The notes under the pieces were generated by a model. It was not told where the DNA came from. It saw only the letters and a program-made list of their open reading frames with translations, and did not search any database. Shown here in pieces: positions 49,129 to 62,034 of a DNA stretch of 64,000 bases. The DNA is from Gordionus sp. m RMFG-2023. Taxonomy: Eukaryota; Nematomorpha; Gordioida; Chordodea; Parachordodidae. The translations under genes were made by a program, and so were the position numbers. Numbering within the stretch: the stretch's first letter is position 1; each line of letters starts with the position of its first letter. The stretch spans positions 14,508,052 through 14,572,051 of the forward strand of contig NC_088776.1 of the NCBI RefSeq assembly GCF_954871325.1, given 5' to 3'.

Positions 49129-52100
49129 ATGTACAAACACTATATATTAATATTTGCAATATTATATTGTCCCTTATCTAATTATTTTTGTCAATGCAAA
49201 CAAAGTTCGCAAGATAATTCTAACAAAGGACATGCAGCACATAAATTTGATAACTTTCATCACCCTCAACATGATAAATATTCAGAAGAAATGGCTAATG
49301 ATGCAGAGAGTCACTATGATCATGAGCACTCCCATAATTCTCATCACGATCATTCAAAAATGAATGAGAATTCAGATCACAAAGCTGAAGCACATGCTCA
49401 CTCTTCTCATTTTGATGATGACCATACACACCACCACCATCATCATAAAGTGATAAAAGATAACTTAAATGCACCAATAAATATGAACATTTGTATTTAT
49501 TCAATGCTATCAACTCTACTTATAAGCATTGCTCCAATATTTATAATAATGTGTTTGCCTAATTTAGCAACCAAATCCTCTTCAGCTTCTTCTTATTTAA
49601 GGATTCTTCTAGGTTTTGCTGCAGGTGGGCTTTTAGGAGATGCATTTTTACATCTTATTCCCCATTCATTGCTAGAATATAGTGGTAAATTAATTTTTTT
49701 TTTGAATTTTCTTAGTTATTAATTCATTATATAATTATAATATTTAAATGCTAAAAATAGAGGAAAATAGTATTAATATCTCCTTGTTATGGGCCCAGGT
49801 ATATATTTTATTAATAATGTTATGGCACTTGACATTTTGATAAAAGAAATCTGTTTTATTACTATTTATGATGTCCATAGTATGTATTTAATTTTCTTAT
49901 CTCAATACCTAGATTTAGAATGAACCATGCCATATTCTAACTGTTACATTACTATAACCAAGAGATGAGCCCTTACAATATCATATGTAAAATCATAGAA
50001 ACTAGTTAAAAAAATGAACAATATTCTTTATACTAAAGATGGTATATTTTAATTTCTTCCCATGGATGATTAATAATATTTCTATGATATTTTTTTTATA
50101 TATTAAATGATCTAAAAGTTTCTATCACATCATTGGGTAATTCCATACCAGATCGATAACATTTTGGCCCGACCTTTTTAATTTCAATAAAATTTTGTAT
50201 GCTGATAGAATATCATTAGAAAGCTTCGAATCCAAAATTATAAATAGTCAAAAGTACCAAAAATGACCTTTTTGAAAAATACGATTTTTTAAAATAGAGA
50301 TAAGTTAAAAAATAATTATTTTAAAAATATAAGTTATATGTCATTTTGTAACTCTATTAAAGGCCTTTTAAATATTAAGGATTTTTTTGAAATAATATTG
50401 TTGCGGTTTTTATTTATGTTATAAATTTTAATCATAAAAATTCCAGGTGCTTCGCTTTTTAAATTTTTTTGAATTTAATATTTTCTTATTCTTTAACCTT
50501 ATTATATCTATTCATAAAAAAATTTTAAACTTGGGACAACCATGAGTTTTTTAGTTATTGGGATTTAAAAAATAATTTTTTTCAAAAATAGATGGCGATC
50601 CTTTATAAAATAACATGTTTTTTTAAGATTATTATTTTTTTAAACTTTTTTTCATTTTTAAACATAAATAATAAGATTTTCCAACATTACTATCATAAAA
50701 ATATTATATAGATCGTTTGATAGGCTTTCTTATTATTATTATTATATTGATAACTTGTAAAAATTAGTTGTTTTTATAATAAATTATTAAATTTCCTAAA
50801 AAGATAGTTAAGATTCCGATATCTCCTACAAGAAAATATATTAATAATTGTTGATAGATAAAAGCAAGTTTTCATGCACGCCCTAATATTAATTAATTTT
50901 TATTTTACAAATATTTTGATATTAATTATTTTTCTTTTTAAAATTATTTATAATGTATAAATATAAATGCGTTAAATCCTTTTAAAGGATCTAAACACTT
51001 TAATTTTCAAAGGAACCCGCAAAGTCATGACCTGGATGATACAATATCCAAACATTGAGGCGGAACACTCTATTTGTGATAAATGTCGTAAACGGTTATC
51101 ACAAAAAAATATTGAAAATATAACTATTCTGATAGTTAATATGTAAATAATATCAACACAGCATCAACATCAATGGATACAATCAATATAACTTTAAACG
51201 AAATTGAAATATCTCCTATTAAGAAAAAAAAATAACCGAAAAAAATTATCCAAAAAAAAGGATAGCGAAAATATAAAAAGCCTATTTCAGATATAATAAT
51301 TAACAATCCAGAATAGAGTACAAAAGATAATAATGATATTACTCAATAATATGAAATAACAATATCCTAATTTATCTATAAATAAAAAAATATCAATTGC
51401 TGACCATTCTGCATCCTAATTGGAGCGCAAATAAAATAAAAACAACATTTAACGCTACATAATCATATGGCATATAATTCCAAAATCGTTTTAGAAGAAA
51501 AGGGGATATTTTCAACTCCAAATCCAAAGCCTGCAAAAATATCTCAATCAAAATACAGTTGATATTGTTAAATTTTTTTTTGCAGTGATGAAGTTAGTAG
51601 GGTATTACCAGGAAAAAAAGATTGCATAATCTAGCATTGAAAAGGGGGAACGAGTGAACGCTCAAAAAAGGTTAGTTCTTAATAATTTGAAAGAATTATA
51701 TAATCATTTCAAGGCGAGTAATTGTTTAACTAAACTATATCTAATTCGCAGACATTTATTGTGGAGATAGTATATTCACGTGAGGATCCTTTGATTGAGG
51801 GTCTGTTAATCGATGAAATTAGAGGATATGTAACATGTGCATATGAAAACGATTGGTGATTTGTACAAGAAGTGAATGTAATTAGAGATGAAGTAAAAAT
51901 TAATTTTTTTCACCCTAAAGGACTAGCAAATTCTTTTGTTTATCTAGCTGCACAAGATATCCTTTTCATACCAAAAAAATAATATTTTAACAATAGTTAG
52001 CCTATCAACGGCTGGCGTACATATAATTTATCGCAACACGAAATTATCATGGCGTCAAAAAAACTAAATTTAATGAAAAACCGAAAATAGGTATTTCATG

Positions 52101-55100
52101 AATTTTAATTTATCTATTATATCAAAATTTTCGAAAATTAAAATTTTTTATAAGAAAAAAATGATTATTATAACCGCAGCTAAATAATCTCATTTCATGA
52201 TATTAATGTTAGAAGATCTTGCTATTTATGTTTAAAAATAGAAAAAAGTTTATAAAAATAATAATCTGCCATCTATTTTTAAAAAAAATATTTATTTTTT
52301 AATTTTTTAAATCCCAATAACTAAAAAACCCATGGTTGTCCCAAGTTTAAATTTTTTATGAATAGATATAAGGTTAGAGAATAAGAAAATATTAAATTCA
52401 AAAAAAATTGAAAAGCGAAACACCTGGAGTTTTTATGTTTAAAATTTATAACCTAAATAAAAACCGCAACAATATTATTTCAAAAAAATCCTTAATATTT
52501 AATAAAAGACCTTTAATAGATTTACAAAATGACATATAACTTATATTTATAAAATCATTATTTTTTAACTTATCTCAATTTTTAAAAATCGTAAATCCTT
52601 AATAAAAGACCTTTAATAGATTTACAAAATGACATATAACTTATATTTATAAAATCATTATTTTTTAACATATCTCAATTTTTAAAAATCGTATATGTCA
52701 TTTTTGGCACTTTTGACCATTGATATCTCAGGAACTATGAGTACTAGGAGGCTAAAATTTTGGATTCGATGCTTTCTAATGATATTCTCTCAGTATGCAA
52801 AATTTTATCGAAATTAAAAAGGTCGTACCGAAAAGTTATCAATTTGGTATGGAATTACCCAGGGATGTGAACCCTTCAACAAAAAAAAAGGGTCCGGGTT
52901 CGGGTCCTGTAATAAATTTTTAAAGGACCCGGATCCAGGGAACATAAAACTAAGACTTTTTTCATTCATTTTTATTATACTTCAATATATATACACATTC
53001 ATAATTCAAAATGAAATAATTTAAATTTTAAATATTTTATTCAATCGAACGATCATAATATCTTCTAAAATATCATCCTTGAGATTTCCACGTAAATTAG
53101 ACAATATGTATTTCAAAGAAGAAAATCCACGTTCTACGCTGACCTAAAATAGATAGTTATCTTTATAATATATAAATTATTGTACCTGTGTCGCCGGTAC
53201 AGCCATGACGAATCTAGACAAAGGTATACAATTCAGGATATATTAGAGAATTTTCCTCCCAGAATGTTAAAATATTTTTATCCCTATTAATTCTCTTAAC
53301 TTCTGAGAATTTTTCAATTAAAGATACAATCGATATTTTTTACACCTTTCTATCTGATCCTGATGATAATTTTATTTTTTTTTCTCTATCTAATAATAAA
53401 ATTTCGAGATCGTCAATATTACTATCATCATTACTATCGCTACAACCATTAGATGTTGAAGCCTCCAATATATTGTTAATAATAGAGTTATGGTTATGCC
53501 ATAAATCGTCGAGATGGTCTATTGCCATTAGCTTTTGCTCAATACTTAATAGAACTTGATATCGAGGATCTAAATATATTGAGGCATACACAACACTATT
53601 TTTCAAAAATTGTTGCTCTATTATTTTCATGTTTTCTTTCGTGTGAAAAGGAACTTGTAAATTTTTCTAATTCTAATCGACATCTCACCCATATGCCATA
53701 AAAATCGAAACACAACTGTTCTGACTGCAATCGTAATGTAGTAATTTTCAAAGGAACCAACACCCTAGTAAGGTCTTTGATTTGATTCCAATCATCCTCT
53801 GAAATGATTTCACATGATCCTATAATAAAATCATCACAGAAATCTTTTAAACTTATTAATCGCTCTAGCATCATACAGATAGAGGACCAACGGGTTGTGC
53901 AATCTAATATTGCCATTTGCCTTTTCATGGATTTTAATATTCGTACAATTGTAGGAGTTCTTAAATATTTAGCAACATCCCTTGCTTTGTCAATTATAGT
54001 TTTAAAGATATTATTTTTGAGGGAATCATTAATAGCTAATTGTAGTGTGTGGGCTGCACATCTGATACAGTATATCTTCGTGGAAAAATCTTTTATTATC
54101 TCCGGTATGTCAAATTCACTTATGTCCTCAAAATTATTATCATCATTATTTATATCTATATCATCCATTTCGTCCAATGAACATTCATTTAATAATTTAA
54201 TAGATTTGACTAGATTAGCACTATTATCCGTAGTAATGGTATAAACGTTTCTTAAAGGAATATGGAATTTATTTAAAGTTTCTATTATCATTCTTTTTAT
54301 ATTTTCAGAAGCTGAACTTTCTTTAATCTCCTTCATTGCTAAATTTCTTAAGATTATATTATTTCCTTTAATATATTGTATATTTATTCCTAAAATATTT
54401 CTCCCTAATCTTTGGGCGGAATCTATTTTTAATGAAATTAATTTGTTTTTTGTTTCTTTTATAATTTTTGCTTGTATTTTTTTCGATTCATCAACCACTA
54501 AGTCCTTAATTTTAAAACGGTTAATTGATGTTCCAATTGCCTTACTAATAGGATCAATAATTTTTTTTAAACCAGAATCCTCAATAATATTGAAAGGTCT
54601 TCCATTTATTGTAACAAGCTCAACTAAAGCATTCATCAAATTCTCCTCAGACATTTGAATATGAATGCTTTTTTTTAGGCAAAAAGCATATTAATAAATT
54701 TACATAATAAAATATTATTACTTACATTAGAAAATAATCTATGGTATCAATCTCTAAATAAAATGAAATGAAGTCCAGGAAGAAAATCAAAAGAAAAGCG
54801 CGAATATAAAATAAATGATTCCACGAAAAAAATTAATAAAATTAAAAATTTTATATTATTTTTTAAAAATAATATTTTTACATTATTTAAAAAAAAAATT
54901 TATTTGTTAAAATTTTTACCCTGAACCCTTTAACCCTCCACTTTTTAAAAAGGTTTGGGTTAAGCCAAAATACGAGGGTTCAGAGGGTCCGGGTTCACAT
55001 CGAATTACCCCATTTCCAAATATGGGTATATGGAAAAGGTTTTGGGTTGTAAAATATGGTCTAGATTTTTTTATTGATTTCCTTATATTATCTACCAATA

Positions 55101-58100
55101 AAAGTAGCAATATTCTAAGCATTATAGTGTGCACAAATTGAATATTTGCATTTTGCCATACTTTTTTAATGAAAAAAAAACATAATGCATCCATTGTTTA
55201 AATTGAGGCTGTCTTTTTATTAATATTGTCAATTCAACTAAGTCCAAAAAAGAATTTGTCTTTGAAATTTATATTTAATCCTTTTTATTTTTCTAAATAT
55301 TCCATTTTGAGATACAAGTTATTTTTTTTACATTTTATATAATATTACAAAATGAAGAATAAAAAAAGGTATTTAGAAAAATGCTACCACCAAATGGTAA
55401 ATTTAACAATATGCATGATGCTATTTGAAATTATTTGAGTTTGTAATGCAGCATTTGAAATCTCAATTTGTGTGATCTATTGCACAACTCAGTTTGCAAT
55501 CTGAGTATAAAAAAAATATAAACCAGGAAACTCCAAAATATTTTATGGATAATATGAAATTTAACTAGAAGAATTCAATTTATAATATTTGTTTTTAAAT
55601 ATTTTTACATATTTTAATTTACCAAATCTTTATCTCAAGGTTTTATTGACTCCCTTGCTTCTAAAATGGTCCCAGAATGTGTTGTCTTATATCCCTGATT
55701 TTATGGCATAAATCTGAATATAGTTTTATTTTGTACCTAGCTTACCTACCCAAAATTTTAGCCCAGATTAGGTGTCCAGGTCTCCAATGCTTAAAATATG
55801 GCATGATGCTTTTTTAAAAAAATCTTGATAATGGAAAGATTAATTAATAAAAGTAGTATGACATATTATTATACTAGATATATTTATATAGACACCCTAA
55901 CCCAAAGATTTGTTTACAGGCAAGGCATTGAAAATTGTGATAGGAATCTTTTAAATCATACATTATTTTATAATATAAAAACATTATTAATCATCTAAAC
56001 AAAAAAAAGATATCTTATATGAAATTTTTATATATTATTTTTGGCAAAAAATATTTAATTTATTTTTAAAAATATTAAGTATGCTATGCATTTTATTTGA
56101 ATACTAAATTTGTTATTGCACTAGTTTATTTAATCATTAATTGATGAGAATCGACATGATAAAAAAAGACCATTTTTCATACTTCTGCACCTGATATCTT
56201 CAAAATTATAACAGCTAGGAGGCTGAAGCTTTATCCAAATATAGGTTATACGAACCTTTGCTTATATACAAAATCTTTCTTAAATAAAAAGAGATAGACC
56301 AAATTATGATCGGTTTGACATGGAATGACTAGAATGTAACAAAGGGGAAATACTTGGGAAACTTAGAAATTTCCCTGCAGTTTCCCTAATTTTTATTTTA
56401 TTTGATCAAATAAATCAGGATTTTTGTCATATTTAGAAAAATATTTTTTCCTTTTGGTTATATATCATAATTATGTTTTGCTTTTGTATGTATATTCATT
56501 TTCGATAATATAATAATAGCTCAACTTTAGTGAAGTTCATAAGAAGGAAATTTTTTTATTGACTGAAATATATTTAAATTTTTAAATATAATTGAATTAA
56601 GGATTAAAGGTTAAAGAGATATAGGATAAGACTAACATCTTCTAATTTTAATTCAACATATATTAATATAAATTTCTGAAAAAATAATTTAATGAAATGT
56701 GTTGATAATTTCGGAAACTATTTTTATGCTAATTGTTCATTTTCTATAATGCAATATGTATTTGGAAGAAAATATTTCAATCTTTAAAAACAGCATAAAA
56801 ATGCTCACAAGATAGTTACTTAGTAAAAATTTGTTAAACAGGGAATGTGAAAGGATTAAAAATATAGCAACCCAAAAATAAGATAGATCTAAATTTTGAC
56901 CCTTATTAATAATGGGTGGACATATATAAGAGTGGAATGTATTTTAAATTTTATTATAACAATGAGCCTCGAGATTTAGCTAATAGATGTCCAAACCTTT
57001 GTGACATCTATTAACAAAATCTTCAGGCTTGAATATTTTTCTGGATAGAATACTGAGTTAGACATTTTTAAAAATTGGCTCAAATGGAAAGATTTTGCAT
57101 CACTCGGTTGAATATCGGCAGAGCTCTATTAGAGATCTACAACTGGGTCATTCCATGTCAAATCAATCACTTTTCGGCCGACCCCTTTCGATTTTGATGA
57201 AAAATCGTAGGCTGGTTATATATGTTCCCATTAGATTAGAAACAAAATTTTAGCGGATTAGCAACTATATTAGCGGAGATATTCGGGGTTAAAGGTCTAA
57301 AAAACGTCTTTTTTTGCTTTTTACTGATGTTAAATAACTAGTTTTTAATTTTAAACTAAATATTATCAAATATTGAATATAATATCAATAGCTAAGTTAA
57401 TAATTTATGATTATGGCAAAAACATCAAAATTAATTTTTGATAAAATATGGGTGATCTTATGGTCAGTTGAAAACTTGAAATTAATATTTCGAAATGTAT
57501 ATGATCTCCGATTTTTAATTTTTTTAAGAAATATTATCCGTTTACTATTTTTTTAATAATTTCTTCAACAATTAGCATGGCTGGATAATTATTTTAAAAT
57601 TTATTGCGATTTTTATACTTTAAAAAAAATAGATGGCGCTATATATAATAGTTTTAATATGTTAAAATTCATTTTTTTATTGATTAAAAATATTTTAATG
57701 TATATATATCATACTAAATCGATTACAATGTCCATTATATATATTTATTTGTAATTCAGATCATAAATTTTTAAAATCTTCACAAATTTAGCCTAATTAA
57801 GATAGTTTATAAATTAATTAAATCTTACTTCATCTAAAGGAACACAAAGCCTGGCTAGCTTGTGAGATTTCTTCAGAAGATAATATATATGTTCTACCGG
57901 TGGGAGTAGAAGGATTGACCAGTGAAAGAATATGAGATTTAGGTAACACTAAAATATCATCTTTCAGGGGAAATTTAAATGAGGCTGAAGGTCCACAAGG
58001 GTGTAAAAATCGGATTTTTACTTCTTCATTTGTATCATATTTATCGATTATATATCCTAACCACCATTTATCATCATATACACATGTTACATATCCATTA

Positions 58101-61100
58101 ATATTTTTAAATATAATTTTTTCATTTAAAAACGAAACTTGTTTTATATTATATTTTTTAGAATTTGAATATATTTTGGTTTTTAGTCTATTTTGATCAA
58201 TGGGAATAACCCCGTGAATTTTTAAGGTCCCATGTATGGGCAGCGCAGAATTAAATCTTTTGAGAAGGGCTAATTCCCCTTCGATATATTCTTGATTGGA
58301 TATATATTCAAATTGAATTCCATTAATATTTTCTTTAGCATAATTATATAATTCTAATGGGGTTAGGATTTGATTTTTATTTGGTTTTTGAAGACTAGCT
58401 CTGGCAACTAATCTTTTGACAGTTCCCCCGATACCGTCACATGCATTTTTGCCGTGAGCAGTGGCAAGGAAATGCCATTCGGCAGGAATATTAAAATCGT
58501 ATTTATGAAGACATATGTTCAGAAAATTTTTGCGATTCTTGTATTGAGACGCGGCTCCATCTGAAAAATATATTATTTTTTCTGGTTTAGAATTAAATTT
58601 GGCTGTTAAGAAATTAATAAATTTTTTTTGGTAAAGGTGGACTGCACTAGTATTATGGTTTAATGATTCGGATATAATAACAAAATTTATATTTTTTAAA
58701 TCTTCTCCAGATTTATAATATGCTACAAATGGATGTATAGTGGCCTGCACGTTGTTCCAATGAAATCCCTGAACTTCATCTTGTAAAATGAAGGAATAAT
58801 TTTCAGAATAATCTAGAATTGTTAAAAATTCCCCATCTTTTAAATTTTCTTTGGAATTCTTCAAAAATAAACTTTGTTGTTTAGCTATAAACGAGTGACG
58901 CAGTAAAATTTGAACTTTTTCTAATAAATAATCGATGAAATTATCAACGGACTTTATAATAGTTTCAAGATTTGTTCTATCCACCGTGATCCATTGTTTA
59001 AGTGACATATTCTATACGATTTCTCTGAAACAATTGGTATAATTGTCCCTTAAGAGATTCTATACCAGGGCATTGATCACAATTTGTTAAATAACATTTT
59101 GGCTGAGATGGATTACAAATAATTTGCGCCAATAGATAGTTGTAAGAATTTATACAGTAATCTTCTCCTGCTGTAATTTCATCTATTACATTTGTCATTA
59201 ATTTCACATTCTGATGAATAGCGCAGACACAAACAGTGTGTGTGCCACTAGCTCCAACTAAATACAGTTTTTTGGTCTAAGTTCGGCAAATTTAGAGAAT
59301 CCTATTGATATATTTGGGTATTCTTCCTTAAACATCTTGAATATTTCTTTAAGATTATTTAATATAAGTCTTTTTTGAACTGGTTCTTTCTCGCTTTTAA
59401 CAGATACACAATCTTTTATTCCTGGCATGAGTCGGCTTATTTCATCAGAACTATAAAAATCCTTGACGAGTTTAAATGTTTTTTCGTTTAGTGTCTTTCC
59501 TGCCTTATGTTTTGGAAATGAAAGAATTCCACTTTCTTTTACCATCATTTTAGATTTTCTTGCCATGTATGATGTTACGTTGTATTCCTTTTGAATTTTA
59601 TTTACACTCCATCTTTGAGGCAAAATTGTAAGAATTTGATATTGTTGATTTTTTGATAATTTATCAAAGTTATCCTTTAATATAATAAGAATTTCCTCTT
59701 TCATTGGTCTATCAATCTCGGAATCAGATATTTCTAAAACCTTAATCTTTATTGCTTTTTCAATCTTTTGAATTTTATTTTTAGGATATTTTTTCTCCAT
59801 TAAACGTTTTCTTTTAATTGGTGATTCTCCAATATTGTGTAATGTTTCATTAATCGATTCAAAGGCATCCTGATTATGGGTTATTGGGGATATAAATTCT
59901 TCCGGAATGTGTGGACCAATTTTACTTAACTGGTATCGGCACGAATTACATATTTTTTGTTGAAGATATAAATGATTATTTATATTAAGCATCCATGGAA
60001 GAACTGATCTTAAATTTTTATGATTCACTTTATTCAGTGGATTGCAACATTTTATCTTATCTTTTAAGGGTTTCATTTAAAAAAATTTATTTATTTTTAA
60101 ACGACAAGTAAAAATATTTATATGTAAAAGATATGAATCGGTGTTTGTGAAAAAATATTAAAGAAATCAATTTGTATTTTTAGCAACTGTGATTTATCGA
60201 TTAAATTCGCTAATTAATTTTGCTAATCAGTTTATTTTTAATAATTTTAAGAAAAGATAAAAACAGCTGACTTACTTTTATTAATTTTTTCAGTGTTAAA
60301 TATATGCTCAAAATTCAAAGACTTTGATCAAAAATTTTATAGAGAATGCTCAAATTCATTTGATACCGAAAATTTTATAACTAGTTAATTTTTTGTTAAT
60401 TATATTGCTTAAAATTTTTTTAAAAATCTTTGAAATTTTCTGGTTAATGACAATTTTATAACATTCTTGGTCTTGATGGGTATGACCTAGTCTGGAGGGG
60501 GGATGGGGGGTAGGCCGGGTAATTATATGATTTTCGATTTTTCCCTTAATAATTTTCCTGCACTCCTTTAATACTGCTTTTTTGTTCGCATGTTAGTCGG
60601 ATTTTTTAATTATTTTTAATTTACATTGAAATATTAAAAAAATTATTAAAATTTTTTATCCTGCGAATATCTCAGGGGAATAAGGTTTACAAAGTTATAT
60701 AATCGAATTTTATGATATATTATACATTAAAATATTTTTAATCAATAAAAAAATAAATTTTAACATATTAAAACTATTATATATAGCGCCATCTATTTTT
60801 TTTAAAGTATAAAAATCGCAATATTTTTTAAAATAAATATCCAGCCATGCTAATTGTTGAAGAAATTATTAAAAAAATAGTAAACGGATAATATTTCTTA
60901 AAAAAATTAAAAATCAGAGATCATATACATTTCGAAATATTAATTTCAAGTTTTCAACTGACCATAAGATGACCCATATTTTATAAAAGATTAATTTTGA
61001 TGTTTTCGCCATAATCATAAATTATTAACTTAGCTATTGATATTAGATTCAATATTTGATCATATTTAGTTTTAAATTAAAAACTAATTATTTGACATCA

Positions 61101-61968
61101 GTAAAAAGCAAAAAAAGACGTTTTTTGGACCTTTAACCCCGATTATCTCGGCTAATATAGTTGCTAATGCGCTAAAATTTTGTTTATAATCTAATGGGAA
61201 CATATATAACCAGTCTACAACTTTTTATCGAAATTGAAAGGGGTCGGCCGAAAATCTTGATTTTTTTGCTCATTTGACATGGAATAACCCAACTGTCTTG
61301 CTTGGATTTTATATAAACAAATAACCTATATCTCGAAGATTTCGCTAAATTTTTCCTTCTTGGGAAAATTCACGACGTAGGTTATATATTTGTTTGGCAA
61401 TAGTCATTTTTTATAAAATCAAGTAAATTGAGGTTTTTAACAACACTAGTTTAGACCTATTTTTCATTATTCTTATAAACACAATATAAATTAGATACTT
61501 ACAAAATCGTCCACAAAAAAAGACCTTTATTTTTTTTTGGCTTGAAAATCATTTAATGATATAACTGGTAAAACTGAAAGGTATGGACCAAAGTCGTCAA
61601 AATATTTTTCTATCAAAAAATCGGTCTGCTTTTGGGTTCAGACTATAGAACTGGATTGTTGATCCTCGTTATTTTATTCCCTTTTCTAAATTATTGATAA
61701 AAATTATCTTTATATTTAAAATCAGCTTCCATATCATCCACCCTTGATCCCGAGACGCGAGAAGAAGAACTGGAAAAGATGTACAATTTAGTTGGTATAA
61801 GGGTGTTATCTGGAGTTTTGGCTTTTCTTTGTGTAGACAAAATAATGAGAATCGTTAAATTCGAGCATGCGCTCGATCATAAACACGAGAGCCATGCTCA
61901 TTTGTTTAACGACGTAATGGTAAAAGAGAAAGCAGAGGATCTTGTTTCATTTTCAAATAATTCTGATG
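49129..61968 (+). CDS. SLC39A7: ZIP7/Catsup-type zinc transporter (SLC39 family), first two exons
   Basis: Exon 1 (49129..49684) has a signal-like start (YILIFAILYCPLSNYFCQC), a long His/Asp-rich luminal segment including DDDHTHHHHHHK, then a first membrane helix (MLSTLLISIAPIFIIMCLP) and ILLGFAAGGLLGDAFLHLIP, a hallmark of ZIP7 proteins. Exon 2 (61726..61968) adds a third helix (VGIRVLSGVLAFLCVDKIMR) and the start of a His-bearing loop. Phases match: AGTG|GTAAAT to TCAG|CT, then GATG|GTAAAT in phase 1. Helices 4-8 with the HExPHE zinc site must lie beyond the right edge; I found no further exon to 64 kb. ZIP7 releases zinc from the ER and Golgi into the cytosol. The 12,041 bp intron holds two Sola2-like elements and a hAT. 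Confidence 0.9.
52501..52693. repeat. 100 bp tandem duplication inside the Sola2 copy 2 inverted repeat
   Basis: The unit beginning AATAAAAGACCTTTAATAGA occurs at 52501 and again at 52601, with essentially one base difference over the shared 93 bases. The left inverted repeat of the same element has one unit, so the duplication arose after or during its last move. Confidence 0.85.
52860..55001 (-). mobile_element. hAT transposon inserted 9 bp from the end of Sola2 copy 2
   Basis: The left end is CAGGGATGTGAACCC and the right end GGGTTCACATC, lacking the last CCTG. It is flanked by an identical 8 bp duplication GAATTACC (52852..52859 and 55002..55009). It carries a nearly full transposase gene on the minus strand. 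The MITE at 18842..19355 shares its termini. Confidence 0.85.
53037..54654 (-). pseudogene. hAT transposase gene of the 52860..55001 element
   Basis: The main frame (54654..53596) runs from an ATG through RCAAHTLQLAINDSL (CxxH-like hAT motif) and LDCTTRWSSICMMLERL. A single frameshift near 53620 moves it into the next frame (53630..53340: VVYASIYLDPRYQ), which ends in a stop. The C-terminal exon (53143..53037) encodes VSVERGFSSLKYILSN and joins its upstream part MAVPATQ across a 42 bp GT-AG intron (53144..53185). No BED finger was found in the 340 bp before the ATG. Coding similarity is strong for an old element, but the frameshift and the lost right terminal bases make it probably inactive. 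Confidence 0.75.
55015..57140. other. ZIP7 intron 1 between two Sola2-like elements
   Basis: No coding sequence. A lone Sola2-type right terminus is visible at about 56160..56327 (GATCGGTTTGACATGGAATG), and a hairpin-MITE remnant at about 56950..57110 ends ATTTTGCATCACT. The rest is unremarkable AT-rich sequence. Confidence 0.5.
57145..61290 (-). mobile_element. Sola2-like transposon (copy 3) in ZIP7 intron 1, TSD AACT, nearly complete
   Basis: The ends are GGGTCATTCCATGTCAAAT and, inverted, GGGTTATTCCATGTCAAAT, flanked by identical AACT (57141..57144 and 61291..61294). Terminal inverted repeats are about 590 bp each (57145..57735, 60700..61290) and still highly similar. Between them the minus strand carries one transposase gene. 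At 4.1 kb with both ends and most coding sequence, it is the best-preserved of the three copies. Confidence 0.85.
57830..60076 (-). pseudogene. Sola2-like transposase gene, almost full length
   Basis: Three consecutive frames on the minus strand make one protein of about 750 aa. The first (60076..59258) has a cysteine-containing N-terminus (CCNPLNKV, ICNSCRYQ) and a helix-rich region with SDEISRLMPGIKDC. The second (about 59270..58998) has LVGASGTHTVCVCAIHQN and a Cys cluster CYLTNCDQC. The third (59008..57830) has ILDYSENYSF, LQDEVQGFHWNN, YFSDGAASQYKN and ACDGIGGTVKRL, and ends with YVTCVYDDKWWLGY. The spaced acidic residues D(YSEN), D(GAAS) and D(GIGG) are candidate catalytic residues (inference). 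Two frameshifts separate the frames: one in an A-run near 59265, one near 59010. The same fragments recur in copies 1 and 2. Confidence 0.75.
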
Positions 61969-62034
61969 GTAAATTTTTTTTTAAAAATTATAAATAATTC
62001 TAAACCATACATTCTGGAAAGCTGCAAAAATATT

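Larger units (their letters stand above)
50135..55010 (+). mobile_element. Sola2-like transposon (copy 2) in ZIP7 intron 1, TSD CATT, split by a hAT
   Basis: The left end GGGTAATTCCATACC is preceded by CATT (50131..50134). The matching right end GGTATGGAATTACC reaches 52859; its last C is displaced to 55010 by a hAT and is followed by CATT (55011..55014). Terminal inverted repeats are about 600-700 bp. Plus-strand transposase remnants: CDKCRKRLSQ near 51080, SDEVSRVLPGKKDC near 51590, LVLNNLKELYNHFK near 51675, and EIRGYVTCAYENDW near 51820. The catalytic core found in copy 3 is missing, so this is an internally deleted derivative. Coding direction is opposite to copies 1 and 3. Confidence 0.82.

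Noticed and set aside
49295-49513. Minus-strand ORF opposite ZIP7 exon 1
   Set aside because: It is a shadow of the histidine codons of the real exon.
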